Assembly (NCBI GenBank): GCA_036245805.1
Contig: BTRK01000001.1
Span: 29,333,087-29,397,086, forward strand
Source of the DNA: Pristionchus mayeri
Taxonomy: Eukaryota; Nematoda; Chromadorea; Rhabditida; Neodiplogasteridae
DNA length: 64,000 nucleotides
Reading direction: 5' to 3'
The notes beneath the pieces are model-generated. The model was not told the DNA's origin and searched no databases. It saw only the letters and a program-made list of their open reading frames with translations. Below are positions 35,401 to 46,490 of this stretch, piece after piece; within the stretch, counting starts at the first letter, position 1; each line of letters opens with the position of its first letter. Position numbers and translations under genes: made by a program.

Positions 35401-37089
35401 TTTTCGCAGCTATCGGGTCTCTTCCCCTCATGCATCGAACACGTGAGTATCGGCGACTCCTATCGAACCATCAACTGCTCTGATCTATCGATCTGCGAGA
35501 ATCTACTGCTCAAGTCGACTATTCAGCGTCTTACATTCTCTCCTAAGACCATTGGAGATCACACGGCGTGAGATACCATAGCTTATGACCTAGTTTACTC
35601 CTTTCCTCGTACTGGGAGTATAATGCGTAGCAACGTGGGGTCATGATAAACGTGTTAAAATATATGTTATCATTACGCTACTTTGCTACGCATTCTAATC
35701 TCACAGAGACGTGCCCATAATTTACGGCTTGCAATACCATTTTTGGCGTAAAACTTGAAATTTCGAGATTTTAAGAGGGTAAAACATTCCCAATATCCTC
35801 TGCAGCCCCGCGATACTCTCGATCGCCAATCGGACTTTGCATCGGCTCTCCTTCCGGAATACGGATCAGCAGCTCACTTCTCTCGGTGAGTACGGTAGAA
35901 TTACGTTATAAAAATGGTATTACGGTAGAATTCCAGTAGGACAGTAGAAAAACACTATGTTATAATTGAATTCCTAGGAAGTGGTGTTGATCGCGGGCAA
36001 CTCGTAAATTGTGCAGAAATTGATATATGAAACTGAAGGCTCTCTATAATACGAAAATAAGTGGCTTGGAGAGGAATTCAATGTCTCTGATCACTAAGGC
36101 TCGCTATAGTGTGGCAGAAATCCGCGGCTCACATACTCTCTCACCGGTCGACCTTTCGATAGAGTTGAGGAAATGATTAGAATGACCACTCATTATTTTT
36201 TTGCTACAACAAAGGACTCTTCGTAATTCTGCAGGCTCCTTCTTCCATTCCCTCGTCTCTCTGCCCGTATCCCGTGTCTCCATTGAGTGTGCCGGGGAAT
36301 TCTTCAACGGCGACTTCTCCTTCCTGGAGAGGTTCCTCGACGAGGTGAGCACTAGGGGTAAGCTATTCGAGGCAGAATTGCGATATCGCAAACCCTAGCG
36401 AGCATCTCGGCACGTCCTCGATGATTGGCCACCTTATCAAACCCTCCTTATTTTTTTAGGTGCTCTCTACCTACATTTGCGGTGGGCAGTAAGTTGGATG
36501 AGAACCGTTTGATATGAACCCACCGGATGTGAACCAAAAAAAACACGGTGTGGGAATCTAATTTGAAAATAGTGGGGAAGTTAATTTTTTGGTTCTCATT
36601 CGACGATTCTCATCCGACCTAGTGCCTTTCGGTGTAATTTACTTTCCTATTTGGCCAGGAATAAATTATGATTAGGTTAATCGAATGAGAGCGCCGAGAA
36701 AGAGAGAAAACGATTCGATTTTCATAGACCCTGTGGCTCTTGGAGCGAATGCTGCTGACATTATTATGCCAACGAAATGTCGTGTGCTGTGTTAGTAATG
36801 CTTTCTCAACGTGACGGTACGTGTATTTCAGAAGCTGTCGAACGGGACGATCAAGTGGATTCGGACGCTGGACTATATAACGGACCAGATGACGATAATG
36901 AAGAGACCGATTCACCTATTCCTTTTCGAGGGCTGTCTGGAGTGGGAGAATGCTAAGGTCTATTTTACGGATTTCCGACTTTTTTACCTTTTTTTACGAG
37001 AAACATTTAAAATCATGTTCGCGCTCCTTGGACTTTTGCCAACTTTTTCGAATTATCTTTTCACCGAACGGAAAATAGTTGTGAAGTAA
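29426..37089 (+). CDS. F-box protein with a long intron and a duplicated second exon
   Basis: Exons in consistent phase: 29426-29515, 29706-29798 (or 33651-33743), 34104-34154, 34986-35159, 35410-35567, 35806-35885, 36235-36344 and 36832-36957. The ATG lies just behind GATTACAG. Residues 1-30 (MESLPWPVLNRLFSFLLTNG) followed by VSTHFRACVKEFM look like a nematode F-box. The rest has leucine-rich, FBA-like character (FPSCIEHVSIGD, VSRVSIECAGEFF) but no domain I can name with certainty. The likely role is substrate choice for an SCF ubiquitin ligase. The end is uncertain: reading on from exon 8 gives a stop at 37087-37089 (about 337 residues), whereas GTCTAT at 36958 could be a donor. Introns hold a 1.29-kb palindrome, MITEs of families 1 and 2, and long homopolymer runs. 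Confidence 0.75.
30507..30664 (+). repeat. Degenerate minisatellite with GTCTTTGTGA core
   Basis: GTCTTTGTGAC or a close variant (GTCTTGGTGAC, GTCTGGGTGAC) starts at about 30512, 30537, 30563, 30591, 30625 and 30652, so the period is about 25-34 bases. On the minus strand it reads as SQRQ/SQRR-type repeats, but that frame has no other support. Confidence 0.7.
30960..32251. mobile_element. 1.29-kb palindrome flanked by TA
   Basis: The ends TCACGAGTCTTCTGAGAGA and its complement lie at 30960 and 32251, with TA on both outer sides (30958-30959 and 32252-32253). The arms pair over almost 650 bases around a centre near 31606. No coding region fits an autonomous transposase. It sits in the first long intron of the F-box gene. 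Confidence 0.85.
32252..32290 (+). mobile_element. Possible mariner terminal-repeat relic
   Basis: Starting at the TA beside the palindrome, TTAGGTTGATTCATAAGTTT then TGTCGTATTTCGG resembles terminal inverted repeats of mariner elements known from nematodes. I do not see the opposite end or a transposase, so it may be a fragment. Confidence 0.4.
33651..33743 (+). CDS. Second copy of F-box exon 2
   Basis: This 93-base, phase 0-0 block reads VSTHFRSSVKEFMMRDANRP and on, and parallels VSTHFRACVKEFMMRVNNRA at 29706-29798. The preceding introns also match (GGACTAATA, GGTTATCAT, ATGCTTTCCA, then GTTGCAG), so a whole intron-plus-exon segment was duplicated. It could be a mutually exclusive alternative exon, or the remainder of a second tandem F-box gene that lost its first exon. 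Confidence 0.7.
34301..34895. mobile_element. MITE family 1, copy D, long form
   Basis: The left end TACTAGGTCGGATGAGAACT and right end CTCATCCGATCTCGTG are 595 bases apart. A CRE-like TGACGTCATGCCG and the core TTTGATACATCAAAGGCGG remain near the right end, so about 500 bases were probably inserted into an 86-bp unit. It lies in intron 3 of the F-box gene. Confidence 0.55.
35612..35706. mobile_element. TIR element family 2, copy B
   Basis: CTGGGAGTATAATGCGTAGC at the left and GCTACGCATTCTAATCTCAC at the right are inverted repeats of the family 2 type. The copy is shortened to 95 bases. It lies in intron 5 of the F-box gene. Confidence 0.8.
36487..36624. mobile_element. MITE family 1, copy E, diverged
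   Basis: The left end CAGTAAGTTGGATGAGAACC and right end GATTCTCATCCGACCTAGTG match family 1 ends. The interior differs from the 86-bp copies. It lies in intron 7 of the F-box gene. Confidence 0.65.
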
Positions 37090-37139
37090 TGCGAGATGAA
37101 CTCTTCTTTCCTCTAGCGTCGTGTGAACGAATAATGAAT

Positions 37140-37460
37140 GATCGTGATAGAATTGCAGTTGGGAAACCCCTAGAGTAGATCGCCGAGAGTGAGTAGTTGT
37201 GTAAGTAATGCACTAATTGCACTACAATTCAAGAAAAAGTTAGCCCGTGATCGCCCGGCAATTACGGTAATTACAGTGCCCTGGCGCGGTCGATCTGAAC
37301 AAGAACTAGCTGAAGTATCGATTGGACTCCGAAAGTATTGCCAGCTGAGGATGACGGTAGTAATTGTTTGTTATTATCCGATTAGGATATACTATTATTG
37401 ATTGCTAATTATTCTTACTAACTCTTGTAACATGTTTGCACCCAAGATAAACTTTGTGAT
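37140..37460 (+). pseudogene. Decayed last exon and flanks of a GNAT acetyltransferase
   Basis: The segment matches the end of GNAT paralogue 1 at about 26365-26715. Both contain CGCCCGG-AATTACGGTAAT, TACAGTGCCCTGG-GCGGTC, CTGAAGTATCGATTGGAC and, beyond the stop, AGGATAT-CTATTATTGATTG. Here the coding part is interrupted: an early stop falls after GGTCGATCTGAACAAGAAC in the matching frame. It is a leftover of a third tandem GNAT copy or of an unequal duplication, lying just upstream of paralogue 2. Confidence 0.8.
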
Positions 37461-37673
37461 TCCCTGATGAGCGGCGGAAATGCCAAGCAATGAAGGGGGT
37501 TGTAGACAGGGGAGGGTCAGAGAAAGAGTGTTAGTTTCGAGATAAGGAGAAATCACCCGAGAAAATTGGAACTCCCTCCGCTCTTATCAATCAGATCGTC
37601 ATTTCCCTTATACGGGAATTTCTCCTATTCATTCGCTGTTGATCGATTTGTAACTCTGTTCTTATCCTCCGAA

Positions 37674-38385
37674 ATGCCCCTCCGTGTAGCAACCAAGGAG
37701 GATGTGCCCGATCTCTTCGAGATGCTTCTGGTGAGATCATCGATCTACCGTATCTCCAAGTTCCATTCAGGAGTTAGCGATTTTCGAAAAGTTAGAATCG
37801 GAAGTGATAATAAGTAGAGAGCAGTTCGCCCAGGACTTTGAGGATGGTTGCTTCAGAGGATTCATCGTCATCGACGATGAGGTACGGTATTGATCGGGTT
37901 CCGTAAATATCGATTGATCACAGACCGAAAAGCCAGCCGGTATGGTAATCTACCACTTCACGTACGATTGCTGGAAAGGAAAGGTGGAGAATAATGTAGA
38001 TCATGAATTATAAAGATACCGTATCTAGACAATGTCGATGGATGAATTGATAGTTCGGCCGGAGTACCGTAACAAGAGGTACGGTAAGCTGTTGTGGGCA
38101 GCAGTCGCACAGGTATACCGCATTGCATCTCGATCGATATTTTTCCGTAACCTCAGGTGGCCAAGGAGAGAGGCGTCTCTCACATCATGTGGGATGTTCT
38201 CGATTGGAACAAGCCAGCGATCAATTTCTACCATTCGGTGGGCATACTGTACTTTGATAATCGATCGATAATAGATCAATATTTAGGTTTCTGGAGTAAC
38301 GGAGGAGAAGAATGACTGGGGAATGCTGCGATACAAGATGAACAGAGACGGCATCGACCAATTACTTGCCAAGACCTTGAATTGA
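37674..38385 (+). CDS. GNAT acetyltransferase, SSAT/thialysine type (paralogue 2)
   Basis: Exons 37674-37730, 37771-37881, 37924-37983, 38029-38112, 38157-38237 and 38287-38385 encode 163 residues. The first five exon lengths (57, 111, 60, 84, 81) are identical to those of paralogue 1, so the genes are tandem duplicates. The fold elements are kept: FRGFIVIDDE, MVIYHFTYD, WDVLDWNKPAINFYH and an SSAT-like C-terminus. The acetyl-CoA loop reads RPEYRNKRYGKLLW, so the first glycine of the usual R-x-x-G-x-G is Arg. The introns are much shorter than in paralogue 1. It may have altered cofactor binding or a changed function; an active enzyme is not excluded. Confidence 0.88.
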
Positions 38386-38902
38386 AAGCCATATTGGATA
38401 AAATTGAATCTCATCCACAAATAAGACGTGATTTCGCTTTTGCAAGCATTGAATTTTCACTGATCAGTGAAACTTGAGATGTTATCAGCGCAAGTCGATG
38501 TCTAGTGAGAATTATTTGGTTGTTTGGTTCTTCCCATATCATCAGTCCAATGACTAAGAAACTCAAAAATGACATCATGGTCACCCATGGAGCAGGGGAA
38601 AGCAAGAAACCTAAAAAAATAAAATAAATAAAATAAAGATCAGTTTCCGATACAGCTGACCTCGAAGTACACTGTAAGACAATTCGTCAACCTTCAAAGT
38701 TCATCTCTGAAGTGCCTGCTCATCGCAATTCCTTTCTTTCTTCTATTTTATATTTCCACCTTTAAATGTAGTGTTTTTTTTATCTTTCAATCTGCTCCTT
38801 TAACTATTGTGTACCATTCCATCCACTCTGAGCACCTGTATTTGACGGTTTCTTCTCGACACCTCCCCCAAAAGTTCCGATTATTCTTTTTCTCGTGCAG
38901 GC
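38386..38902. other. Short intergenic gap
   Basis: 517 bases between GNAT paralogue 2 and the METTL9-type gene. It has A-rich polyadenylation-like AATAAA words near 38620-38640 and a TCTCGTGCAG acceptor right before the next ATG. No gene is seen. Confidence 0.5.
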
Positions 38903-41900
38903 ATGCGGCTGCAGCGTGGCGCGTCGTGGTCGCAGATGCTGCTGGAGCGTGAGGCGGCAATCGCGCGCGCCCATCCGCACGACCGCTCCTTCTGGTACAT
39001 GCCCAAGTGAGTGACATTTTGGCACTTCTTTTATTAATGACCACCCTCGAGGAAGGCCTCCCTCCTCCTCATTCCCATCTCTTCCCATCATTGAAGGGTT
39101 GACCGACCAATAATCAGGGAGGATAAATGAGTGGATTAGATGAGGGAGAGTGGAGGTGGATATTACCCGAAGAAGTGTGGACTAGCTTCTCTGGTTCCTC
39201 CATTTTTGCTCTATTTCGACTCTTTCATAGTGATAGTGCTGGCATTTCAATGAGTCAATTCTCAAGCCCCTTTATGCGCCTTGATGCATGCCAGAAACAA
39301 AAATGAGCTTAATTGTATCTTCTGGATGTGCTATTTCATTCAACTTTCGACGAATACGTGGCGATTAAATCCTTTTCTTCGTTTCTGTGTAGCTGACTCA
39401 TGTTCTCTAGTTGACATTCAGCTCTAGCTCGAATCTAATTGCTTTCCTGAATGTTTTGCCCTTTTTTCTACTTTAGTTATTTCGCTTAGGATCTGTTCAA
39501 TCTGAGTGTTCTCGTTTCATCTCAAACTTAATCCTCTCCCTCTTACATCCTGTTAGATAGTAATAGTAAACTGTTTCGTGTGACTGATTCGAAGTGCTCT
39601 AGCTGAAGTTCAACTCGATCTCTAATCTAATCCTTGCCTTCTTAGACTGGATCGTCTGTCTCCCTCGGCATCGGCTGCCTTCTCCCTCTCGTACCTCGAC
39701 CAGCACACGCAGCAGTTCCTCGATGAGTCGGTCGCCACGACCGAGTCACTCTGTCTACAGGTCAGAGCTATTCCTCTTCTGTTAATATATCAAATGTATT
39801 TGAGATAAGATATTTTTTGCTGGTAAGGTTTGAGCTCATATTTCCTGTTTTTTTCCAGCACATGTTAAACATTATACTGGGAAAAGAGATTTCTGAACTG
39901 TCTCAAAATTTTAGTGTTCGCAGCATGGTTTGTTCCATCTCAAATTATTATCTGCAATTGTAGAACAAGACTTATAGTAACGGAAGCATCACACATGTCG
40001 GATTTTTGTGATAAGTGAGATTAGACTAGGGTTGAAAGTGTATCTACGTGCAGATGTGGTACTCGTTCGCCTCGACGCTCCTCTCTGTCATCTTCACCAA
40101 GACGAACATCAACGGACTGCTGGGCAGAGGAGGTCAGTGATGGTAGAAGGCCTTCAGGAACTTTTCCGATTGCCAATTCCATCGACTATTAGACACCTTT
40201 ACCTCTTGTTGCTTCTCATGTATATTCAGAAAACGCTGGTGATTTTGAAGGGTGAGATTAGATACGAAAGAAGCTGCGGAAACTAGGCGATTCCTTGCTT
40301 CGCTCAGGCATGTTCCTCTTCTCGACGGACCACATCCGCGACTTCCTCGATATCCCCGCCGAGTGGTCGTCCAAGGGACACAAAGTGGGCTTATAATATT
40401 TCCTAAAATTGATTGTTTATCTTGGTAAAATAGATCTCATTACAGTCTATACCATTTTTCGTCGAGCACATAGTCTAGAGTATCGTATGATTATACATAA
40501 AAAATGGTCGCTAATGAGTAATTCTGTGTGATCTCGTTGATCATACGAGAGAGTACGTGATATTGAGAATGTATCTCCATAATCATACATGTTCTTTAGC
40601 CTCAGTGAACGCAAATAAGTATCTCCATGTACCGTTTGCTGTTAGTAAAAAAATACTTAAGTGAGGATATTGACCATCCTCTCTTTACGGGGCATCGGCG
40701 TATCCATACTTGCAGCTGCTGGATCTCGGTTCGGGCGACGGAGGCGTCACGGCGCATCTGGCGGCCCTCTTCGACGAGGTGCACGTCACGGAGATGAGCA
40801 CGGTGAGAGAAGCTTAGATTACAACATCCGTGGCCAGAAAATGTGGTGCTTAAAATAGGTTGCAATGCCCCTTCCATTGACGATGATCCGTTGCAGATGA
40901 TGCAGTGGCGGCTGCGGCAGCGCGGCTTCGTCGTCGTCGATCCGAACGCCTGGGACCAGACGCACGAGAGGTACGGTAGATTACGGTATTGATCGATAAT
41001 CTTTAGTAACTTGATTAGGGCGTGTCGACTTCATAGATGCATTTTATGGGAGAAAAAAAGAATTATTGACTGGGACGTGCGTGCGATGTTTGTTCGAGGA
41101 GATAGGGAGAAGGAGTACGGTATGACGTGGTTACGGTATCGATCGATGGCAGGTACTCGCTGATCTCGGCGCTCAATCTGCTCGACCGGCACTTCAGCCC
41201 GCGACTGCTGCTCAGTCAGCTGCACAAGTGAGTCTGACGTTATAGCGATCGTTTAATTACAAGTCCATAGATCACTAACGGATATGGGGTATCTTAAGAG
41301 ACCCTCCACGAGAAAACGTAACAACTGTGCAGGGGTCCATGGATGGCCAAAAATTCGATAATTCCTAAACTTTTTTTCTGAAGTGTAGGTCCCGAGTGCT
41401 GATTGACGGCAGCAATAACTAAGGCTGGGGGTCGATTTTGAAAAAGTTACAGTACCCTCCTACTTTTGGGGTCGAAAAAATGACTTTCTCAAAATCACCA
41501 GGAATATAGTTTTTCTGGTGTATTTTCACGCGTAGAAAACGATTTCGATATAAGAGCGCGAGAAAAGGCGATTTGAAAAAGATATGCTCGAAAAACCTGT
41601 TTTTTGGTGATTTTTGTGACGATTTCAAAATTTTCCAATTTTTTGAGGTGTTTTAATTGTGATTTTCGGAATCTCCATCGGAAACTACATGTATGGTGAA
41701 ATTTGCAGAATTTTAAAATGGGCCATATCTTCGAAATTACGTCCAGAAGTTCCCAAACCACTGTTTTTTCGCCAGTACGAAGTAAAGTACGAAGTAACCA
41801 TTTTTTGAGCCAATAGAGAACTCGTCCGATCTCTATATGCTCTAAGGTGATTCATACGAACATTATCTTCATTCCGGAAAAGATAAAAATGAAAATTCGA

Positions 41901-43649
41901 ATAATTTTGAAAAATCATTTTTTTCAGACCTGCTTGTGACATGAAAAAAGTTGACCTCGCCAAATTTCGCGAGTTAAACGTTATATAGTGCAATTTGACC
42001 TATAAGTAACGATTTTCGATGCTATAACTCATAAGGATGCAAATTAAAAATGTTATGATTTTTTCGAAAAAAAGCCAGCAAAAAAAATCCGAATTTTGAG
42101 ATTTCGAAATTTTATTTTTTTGGAATACCTGAATATTCAAACATAAAGCAAATTTATATATTAGATATTTGAAAATATTTTGACACGATTAGAGGCACCT
42201 ATGGGTTCAAACAACGGCGTTACGTAACGTCATATTCGAGAAAAAACAGTGGTTTGGGAACTTCTGGACGTAATTTCGAAGATATGGCCCATTTTTAAAA
42301 TTCTGCAAATTTCACCATACATGTAGTTTCCGATGGAGATTCCGAAAATCACAATTAAAACACCCCAAAAAAATTGGAAAATTTTGAAATCGTCACAAAA
42401 ATCACCAAAAAACAGGTTTTTCGAGCATATCTTTTCCAAATCGCCTTTTCTCGCGCTCTTATATCGAAATTCGTTTTCTACGCGTGAAAATACACCAGAA
42501 AAACTATATTCCTGGTGATTTTGAGAAAGTCATTTTTTCGACCCCAAAAGTAGGATTGTACTGTAACTTTTTCAAAATCGACCCCCAGCCTTAGTTATTG
42601 CTGCCGTCAATCAGCACTCGGGACCTACAATTCAGAAAAAAAGTTTAATTATCGAATTTTTGGCCATCCGTGGACCTATTACGTTCTCTGGTGGAGGGTC
42701 TCTTAAGTAGAAAGTAACATGATGGCTGGTTGCAGAGATATTTTCTTCTTTAAATAAACGTGCTGATTCAACGCACAGTGAAGGGAACACGGATGCATTA
42801 GTCAAACGTTACTTTACTATTCACGACAAAATAATAATTGAAGGAAGCATGTCGATAATTAGTATACAAGATTACTTAATTAAAAAACTGTATTAATTGC
42901 TTAATTAATATTCGAAGGAAGGCGTTCGACTCGGGGTGCGACGTGCTGCTCTCGCTGGTGCTGCCCATCAAGCCCTACGTCGAGTTCCACCCAAATGGCA
43001 CCAGCATCCGACCAGGTACGACACTGGCCCGGCCCATTTTTCTGTGTTTACCAATAATTTATCTTGGATAATGTAATAATGTAGACGTAATTTAGATTAG
43101 ATCTCAATGAATAAGAACGAACAAACTGTAATCGTAGTTTCCCGTAGCATTATGAGTTATACGCGAAATTTTTTTGGTGTGCGATCAAGCACGAGTGGAT
43201 CCTGATATTGCAAGGGTACTGTAGTTTGTATCGTAGCCCCCCTTGTATGTAGATCAATACTTGGCGGTCGCGGGACACACGCTGGAGGAGCAGGTGAGCT
43301 CGCTGGTCGACGGCGAGTTCAGGCAGAGCGGATTCGAGGTACGGTAGGCTTACTGTAGCCATATCGATTGACATACGTTTATTACTTCGCTAATCATGCT
43401 GACGAAGTAATCATAAATCACTGTAATTATTTCCAGGTGGTCAAGTGGTCGAAGCTACCGTACTTGTGTGAGGGCGATCTGCACAAGGTGAGAAAATATC
43501 GATTGGATCCCCAGAGTAGGGTAACACGATTGCAGCCGTACTATCGACTGGACGACGTGCTCTTCCGTCTGAGACCAGTGGCCGGAGGTACGGTAGTCGA
43601 TGACATCCATCGCGGAGGCGCCGCCAATGTTGTACATAACGAGTTGTAG
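38903..43649 (+). CDS. METTL9: METTL9-type protein-histidine N-methyltransferase
   Basis: Eleven exons join in phase: 38903-39006, 39646-39760, 40054-40132, 40308-40384, 40716-40802, 40897-40970, 41153-41227, 42918-43015, 43253-43338, 43437-43487 and 43536-43649, giving 319 residues (human METTL9 is 318). Family blocks appear in order: SYLDQHTQQFLDES, TKTNINGLLGRGGMFLFS, the SAM-binding LLDLGSGDGGVT, ISALNLLDR, LVLPIKPYVEFHPNG, LEEQ and LPYLCEGDLHK, then LDDVLFRLRPV. Known METTL9 enzymes methylate histidine (pi nitrogen) in HxH-type motifs. After RPV the model adds about 18 residues because a possible donor (GTACGG) is read through, so the extreme C-terminus is uncertain. The ATG follows GTGCAG by two bases, suggesting trans-splicing. 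Intron 7 contains the 1.4-kb TTAA-flanked palindrome. Confidence 0.92.
41298..42702. mobile_element. 1.4-kb palindrome flanked by TTAA
   Basis: The ends GAGACCCTCCAC and GTGGAGGGTCTC are inverted repeats, and TTAA lies on both outer sides (41294-41297 and 42703-42706). The arms pair over roughly 600 bases (for example CACCAGGAATATAGTTTTTC at left, complement at right) with a less paired centre at about 41780-42230. It has the same TTAA flank rule as the palindrome at 26757 but unrelated ends, so it is a different family. It sits in intron 7 of the METTL9-type gene. Confidence 0.85.
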
Positions 43650-44079
43650 ATAGGGTGGGATAGTGGTTATTTTTTTCTGTTGAATTTACATCATATTCGC
43701 GTTTCATTATCGTTTGGTGTACGCTTTTTGCTCCTATACTCCGGGATCTGTTTCTCTTCAGCTTTGTGAGACCTCGCTTGTGATTTGTGGCCTTCTAACC
43801 CCCGATTTTCGGTGCAATTCCATTGTGATGTGGCCTTATTTGAGAAGTATTGATTGATACATGTGTAAAATGCAGATAAAATTGCCTGATTGCGAGTGTC
43901 GGAACGCGTGGAAATGCCATTAGTGTTCGACGAATTGGATTAGCGAGACCAGAAGGCGAGAAAGTTGTCACAAATTTATCGAGAAACGAGAACACAATCA
44001 CTGAAGTGTGGGTGGGAATAGGCGGGCAACCTGTAGGAGGGAAACGTGAAAGCTAACCTCAATCGAATGCATAGAAAGG

Positions 44080-44165
44080 CACTAGGGCGGATGAGAACGA
44101 TGACGTTATACCGCCTTTGATATATCAAAGGCGGCATGACGTCATAGTTTTCATCCTACCTAGTA
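44080..44165. mobile_element. 86-bp palindromic MITE, family 1, copy C
   Basis: This is the best preserved copy. CACTAGGGCGGATGAGAACG leads to a perfect core CGCCTTTGATATATCAAAGG, then GCATGACGTCATAGTTTTCA and CCTACCTAGTA. Both arms carry the TGACGT half or whole CRE-like site. Confidence 0.88.
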
Positions 44166-45007
44166 CCAGTGCTGGACTCCTTAAGCTTCGCTGTAGGTCA
44201 GCCAAAGAGAGGGCGCATGGAAAATGGAAACAGTGGTGAGTTAGAAACGGGAGGCCAGTCGATCCTTGTTCGCAGTTCGACCCCTGGATCCATCGCGGGT
44301 CTTCGGGGTCTTGGGCGTTTTGGGAGGAAGTGGCTGCTTGTTAGATCTGAGAGATAGGAGCTCAATAAAGAATAATAGAAGGATATCTTGTTTCCATTTT
44401 CAACTAGAATCCTGTTTTAATTCCTTCTAGGATACGGGTAATGATCCAACTAGGAATTGGAATCCAGAGATGCTCATCAGTATCATAGAAATAAATTTTT
44501 TTGTCACACACTACGCGGAACAAAAGGGTTTGCGAATGTGTCAAACTGCATAACGCTAAGACGCACTCGATTACAGTACGGCTACACCACAATGTTTATT
44601 GGGAGGGCCAATTGTTTTTAACGGCTTCTCTCCTTTGTTCTGCTTTGCGTTTCATTTTTTTTAATAACCAAATCCTGCTCAACGTTTTTTACAATGTTAT
44701 CCAACGTTTAATACGCGTTATACCTGTTTTGTGCGTGCCAAATCGTCTTATATGCGTAGAAACTCGGCCCTGAGTAGGGATTCGGTTCTAAGATTCGGCA
44801 CTATGTTTTTGTTTCTCGTGTAAACTATTGCCGCAACCGCTAGTTCCTCTAATTGTTTCATACAATTTTATTTCCAGAGGCTGTATCGCAAGTGCTCGAT
44901 TACTGGTAAAAGATTTGACAAGAACAACGAGGATCTGGTTGCTAACGTCAGTGTTTCTCTTTACCTGATTATTTCAATTTTCAAATAGCAAAGTACTTAC
45001 AATCTAG

Positions 45008-45252
45008 GATTTTCCAACGCAGGATGCGCGCAATTTTTGCGAAGCGGTTCGGACACCTTACATCGCCACCTTGCGAAAGTATTCCAAGCTGCTTCATGTA
45101 ACGCGGCAGCTTCGCAAACGTGGCGCGGGGTTACTTAATTTTTCGCGAAGCTGCGGTGTTGCTTACATGAAGCGGCACCGCAACTTTCACGAAGCTGCGT
45201 GGAATACTTTTGCGAGGTGGCGATGGTGGCGCGCATCCTCCGTTGGAAAATC
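45008..45252. mobile_element. 245-bp fold-back element
   Basis: The left end GATTTTCCAACG and right end CGTTGGAAAATC pair, followed by AGGATGCGCGC and its complement. The arms repeat GCGAAGCTGCG-like words, giving a second level of inverted repetition. No copy elsewhere in the window was noticed. Confidence 0.75.
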
Positions 45253-46490
45253 GGATGTACTGATTTGAATCTAATAGCAAATAGTATTTTCAGCGGGGAC
45301 TGCGCTCTCAGGGAGGAGAAGATGACATCAATCCTATTTTACCCCACCGTGTTAACCTCATTGATAAATGATGTCGTTTTTTACGCTCTTAATATTGGTT
45401 GAAAGCCACCCACTCATGGGTTATCTGTGAAGAACTATGAAGTACCTCTCCTTTACGATAGATTGGAGATCTCCCTTTTGTCTCTCTGCTAGACGGAAAC
45501 CCGAAATGTAGTATTAACGTTGTGTTGTTTTTATTGTATTGTCACTTCTCATATTTTGATTCCGCATGCATAAATATCGGTTTGAGCCTCTAATAGTTCG
45601 AATAACGCAAGTATAATCGACAAAGCAGGGAGAAGTTCTGGCACTTGAAAGAAAGTAGAAAGTGCAAATTTTCGCCAAGGGTTTTGCCCCAGACTCGGGA
45701 TTTTGCCCGCCGTGTGGAGAGCGTTAAGCGAGAAAAAATAAACGCGCGCGTACGTGAAAGAGGCGGGGCGAAGAGAGCTGGAGATAAAACACGGAACCAC
45801 TTTGCACGGCTCTCCCGCCGGCATACACCACTTGTCCGTAGTTTTTTTATTTCAGTAATATAGTAAATGGATAGTCCCCTTTCTCTTTAGTTGCATATTT
45901 TTGGTTTCATCCTGAGAGCATGCTTCCCTTGTCAACTCGTGGCTTCATTAAATTCTTAAGAAGGAAGGAAATTGCTCCGTAACCATGGCCCGACAACACA
46001 CACCGGCATACACGAAAGCAAAGGGAGGAAACGAACTGAGAGGGAGAGGGAGAGGGTGCGGGAGGGGTTAGAGGTGGACGCGGATCACACTTTGTTCGCA
46101 GTTCGTCGAACGGGAGTACTGTAATATTGATTAAAATCGATAAATTAAGGGTAGATCTGCCACCAGTGCAACCAGGGGAAGTTTAAAGACTAAATATGAG
46201 TAACGTACGGTGTCTTGAGACGAGAGGCGTTTCTCGGAGCCGAGTTGGATCTCCTGCAATTGGTTTTTGAATATTCAAGAAATGAAAATAGTCTCATAAA
46301 TATGATAGATCTCGTTCTAACCTACGCTTTCTTAACCTATGGAACAAATCCCATGTTTCACGGCCGGATCTCCAATTCGCTCATCTCATAGTGTTACTGT
46401 ATACAACAGTAAACAGTATCTGGATCTGATGAGAATTTACTCTATTTTTACATTATATTAGTCTCGATCTGATATTTGATCACTCTTTTC

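Larger units (their letters stand above)
43650..46490. other. Intergenic region with repeats; weak exon candidates only
   Basis: It holds a MITE (44080-44165) and a fold-back (45008-45252). One possible plus-strand exon at 44878-44946 (RLYRKCSITGKRFDKNNEDL) could join 45294-45380 in phase, but I find no start and no known family. The rest shows no supportable gene. Confidence 0.35.
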
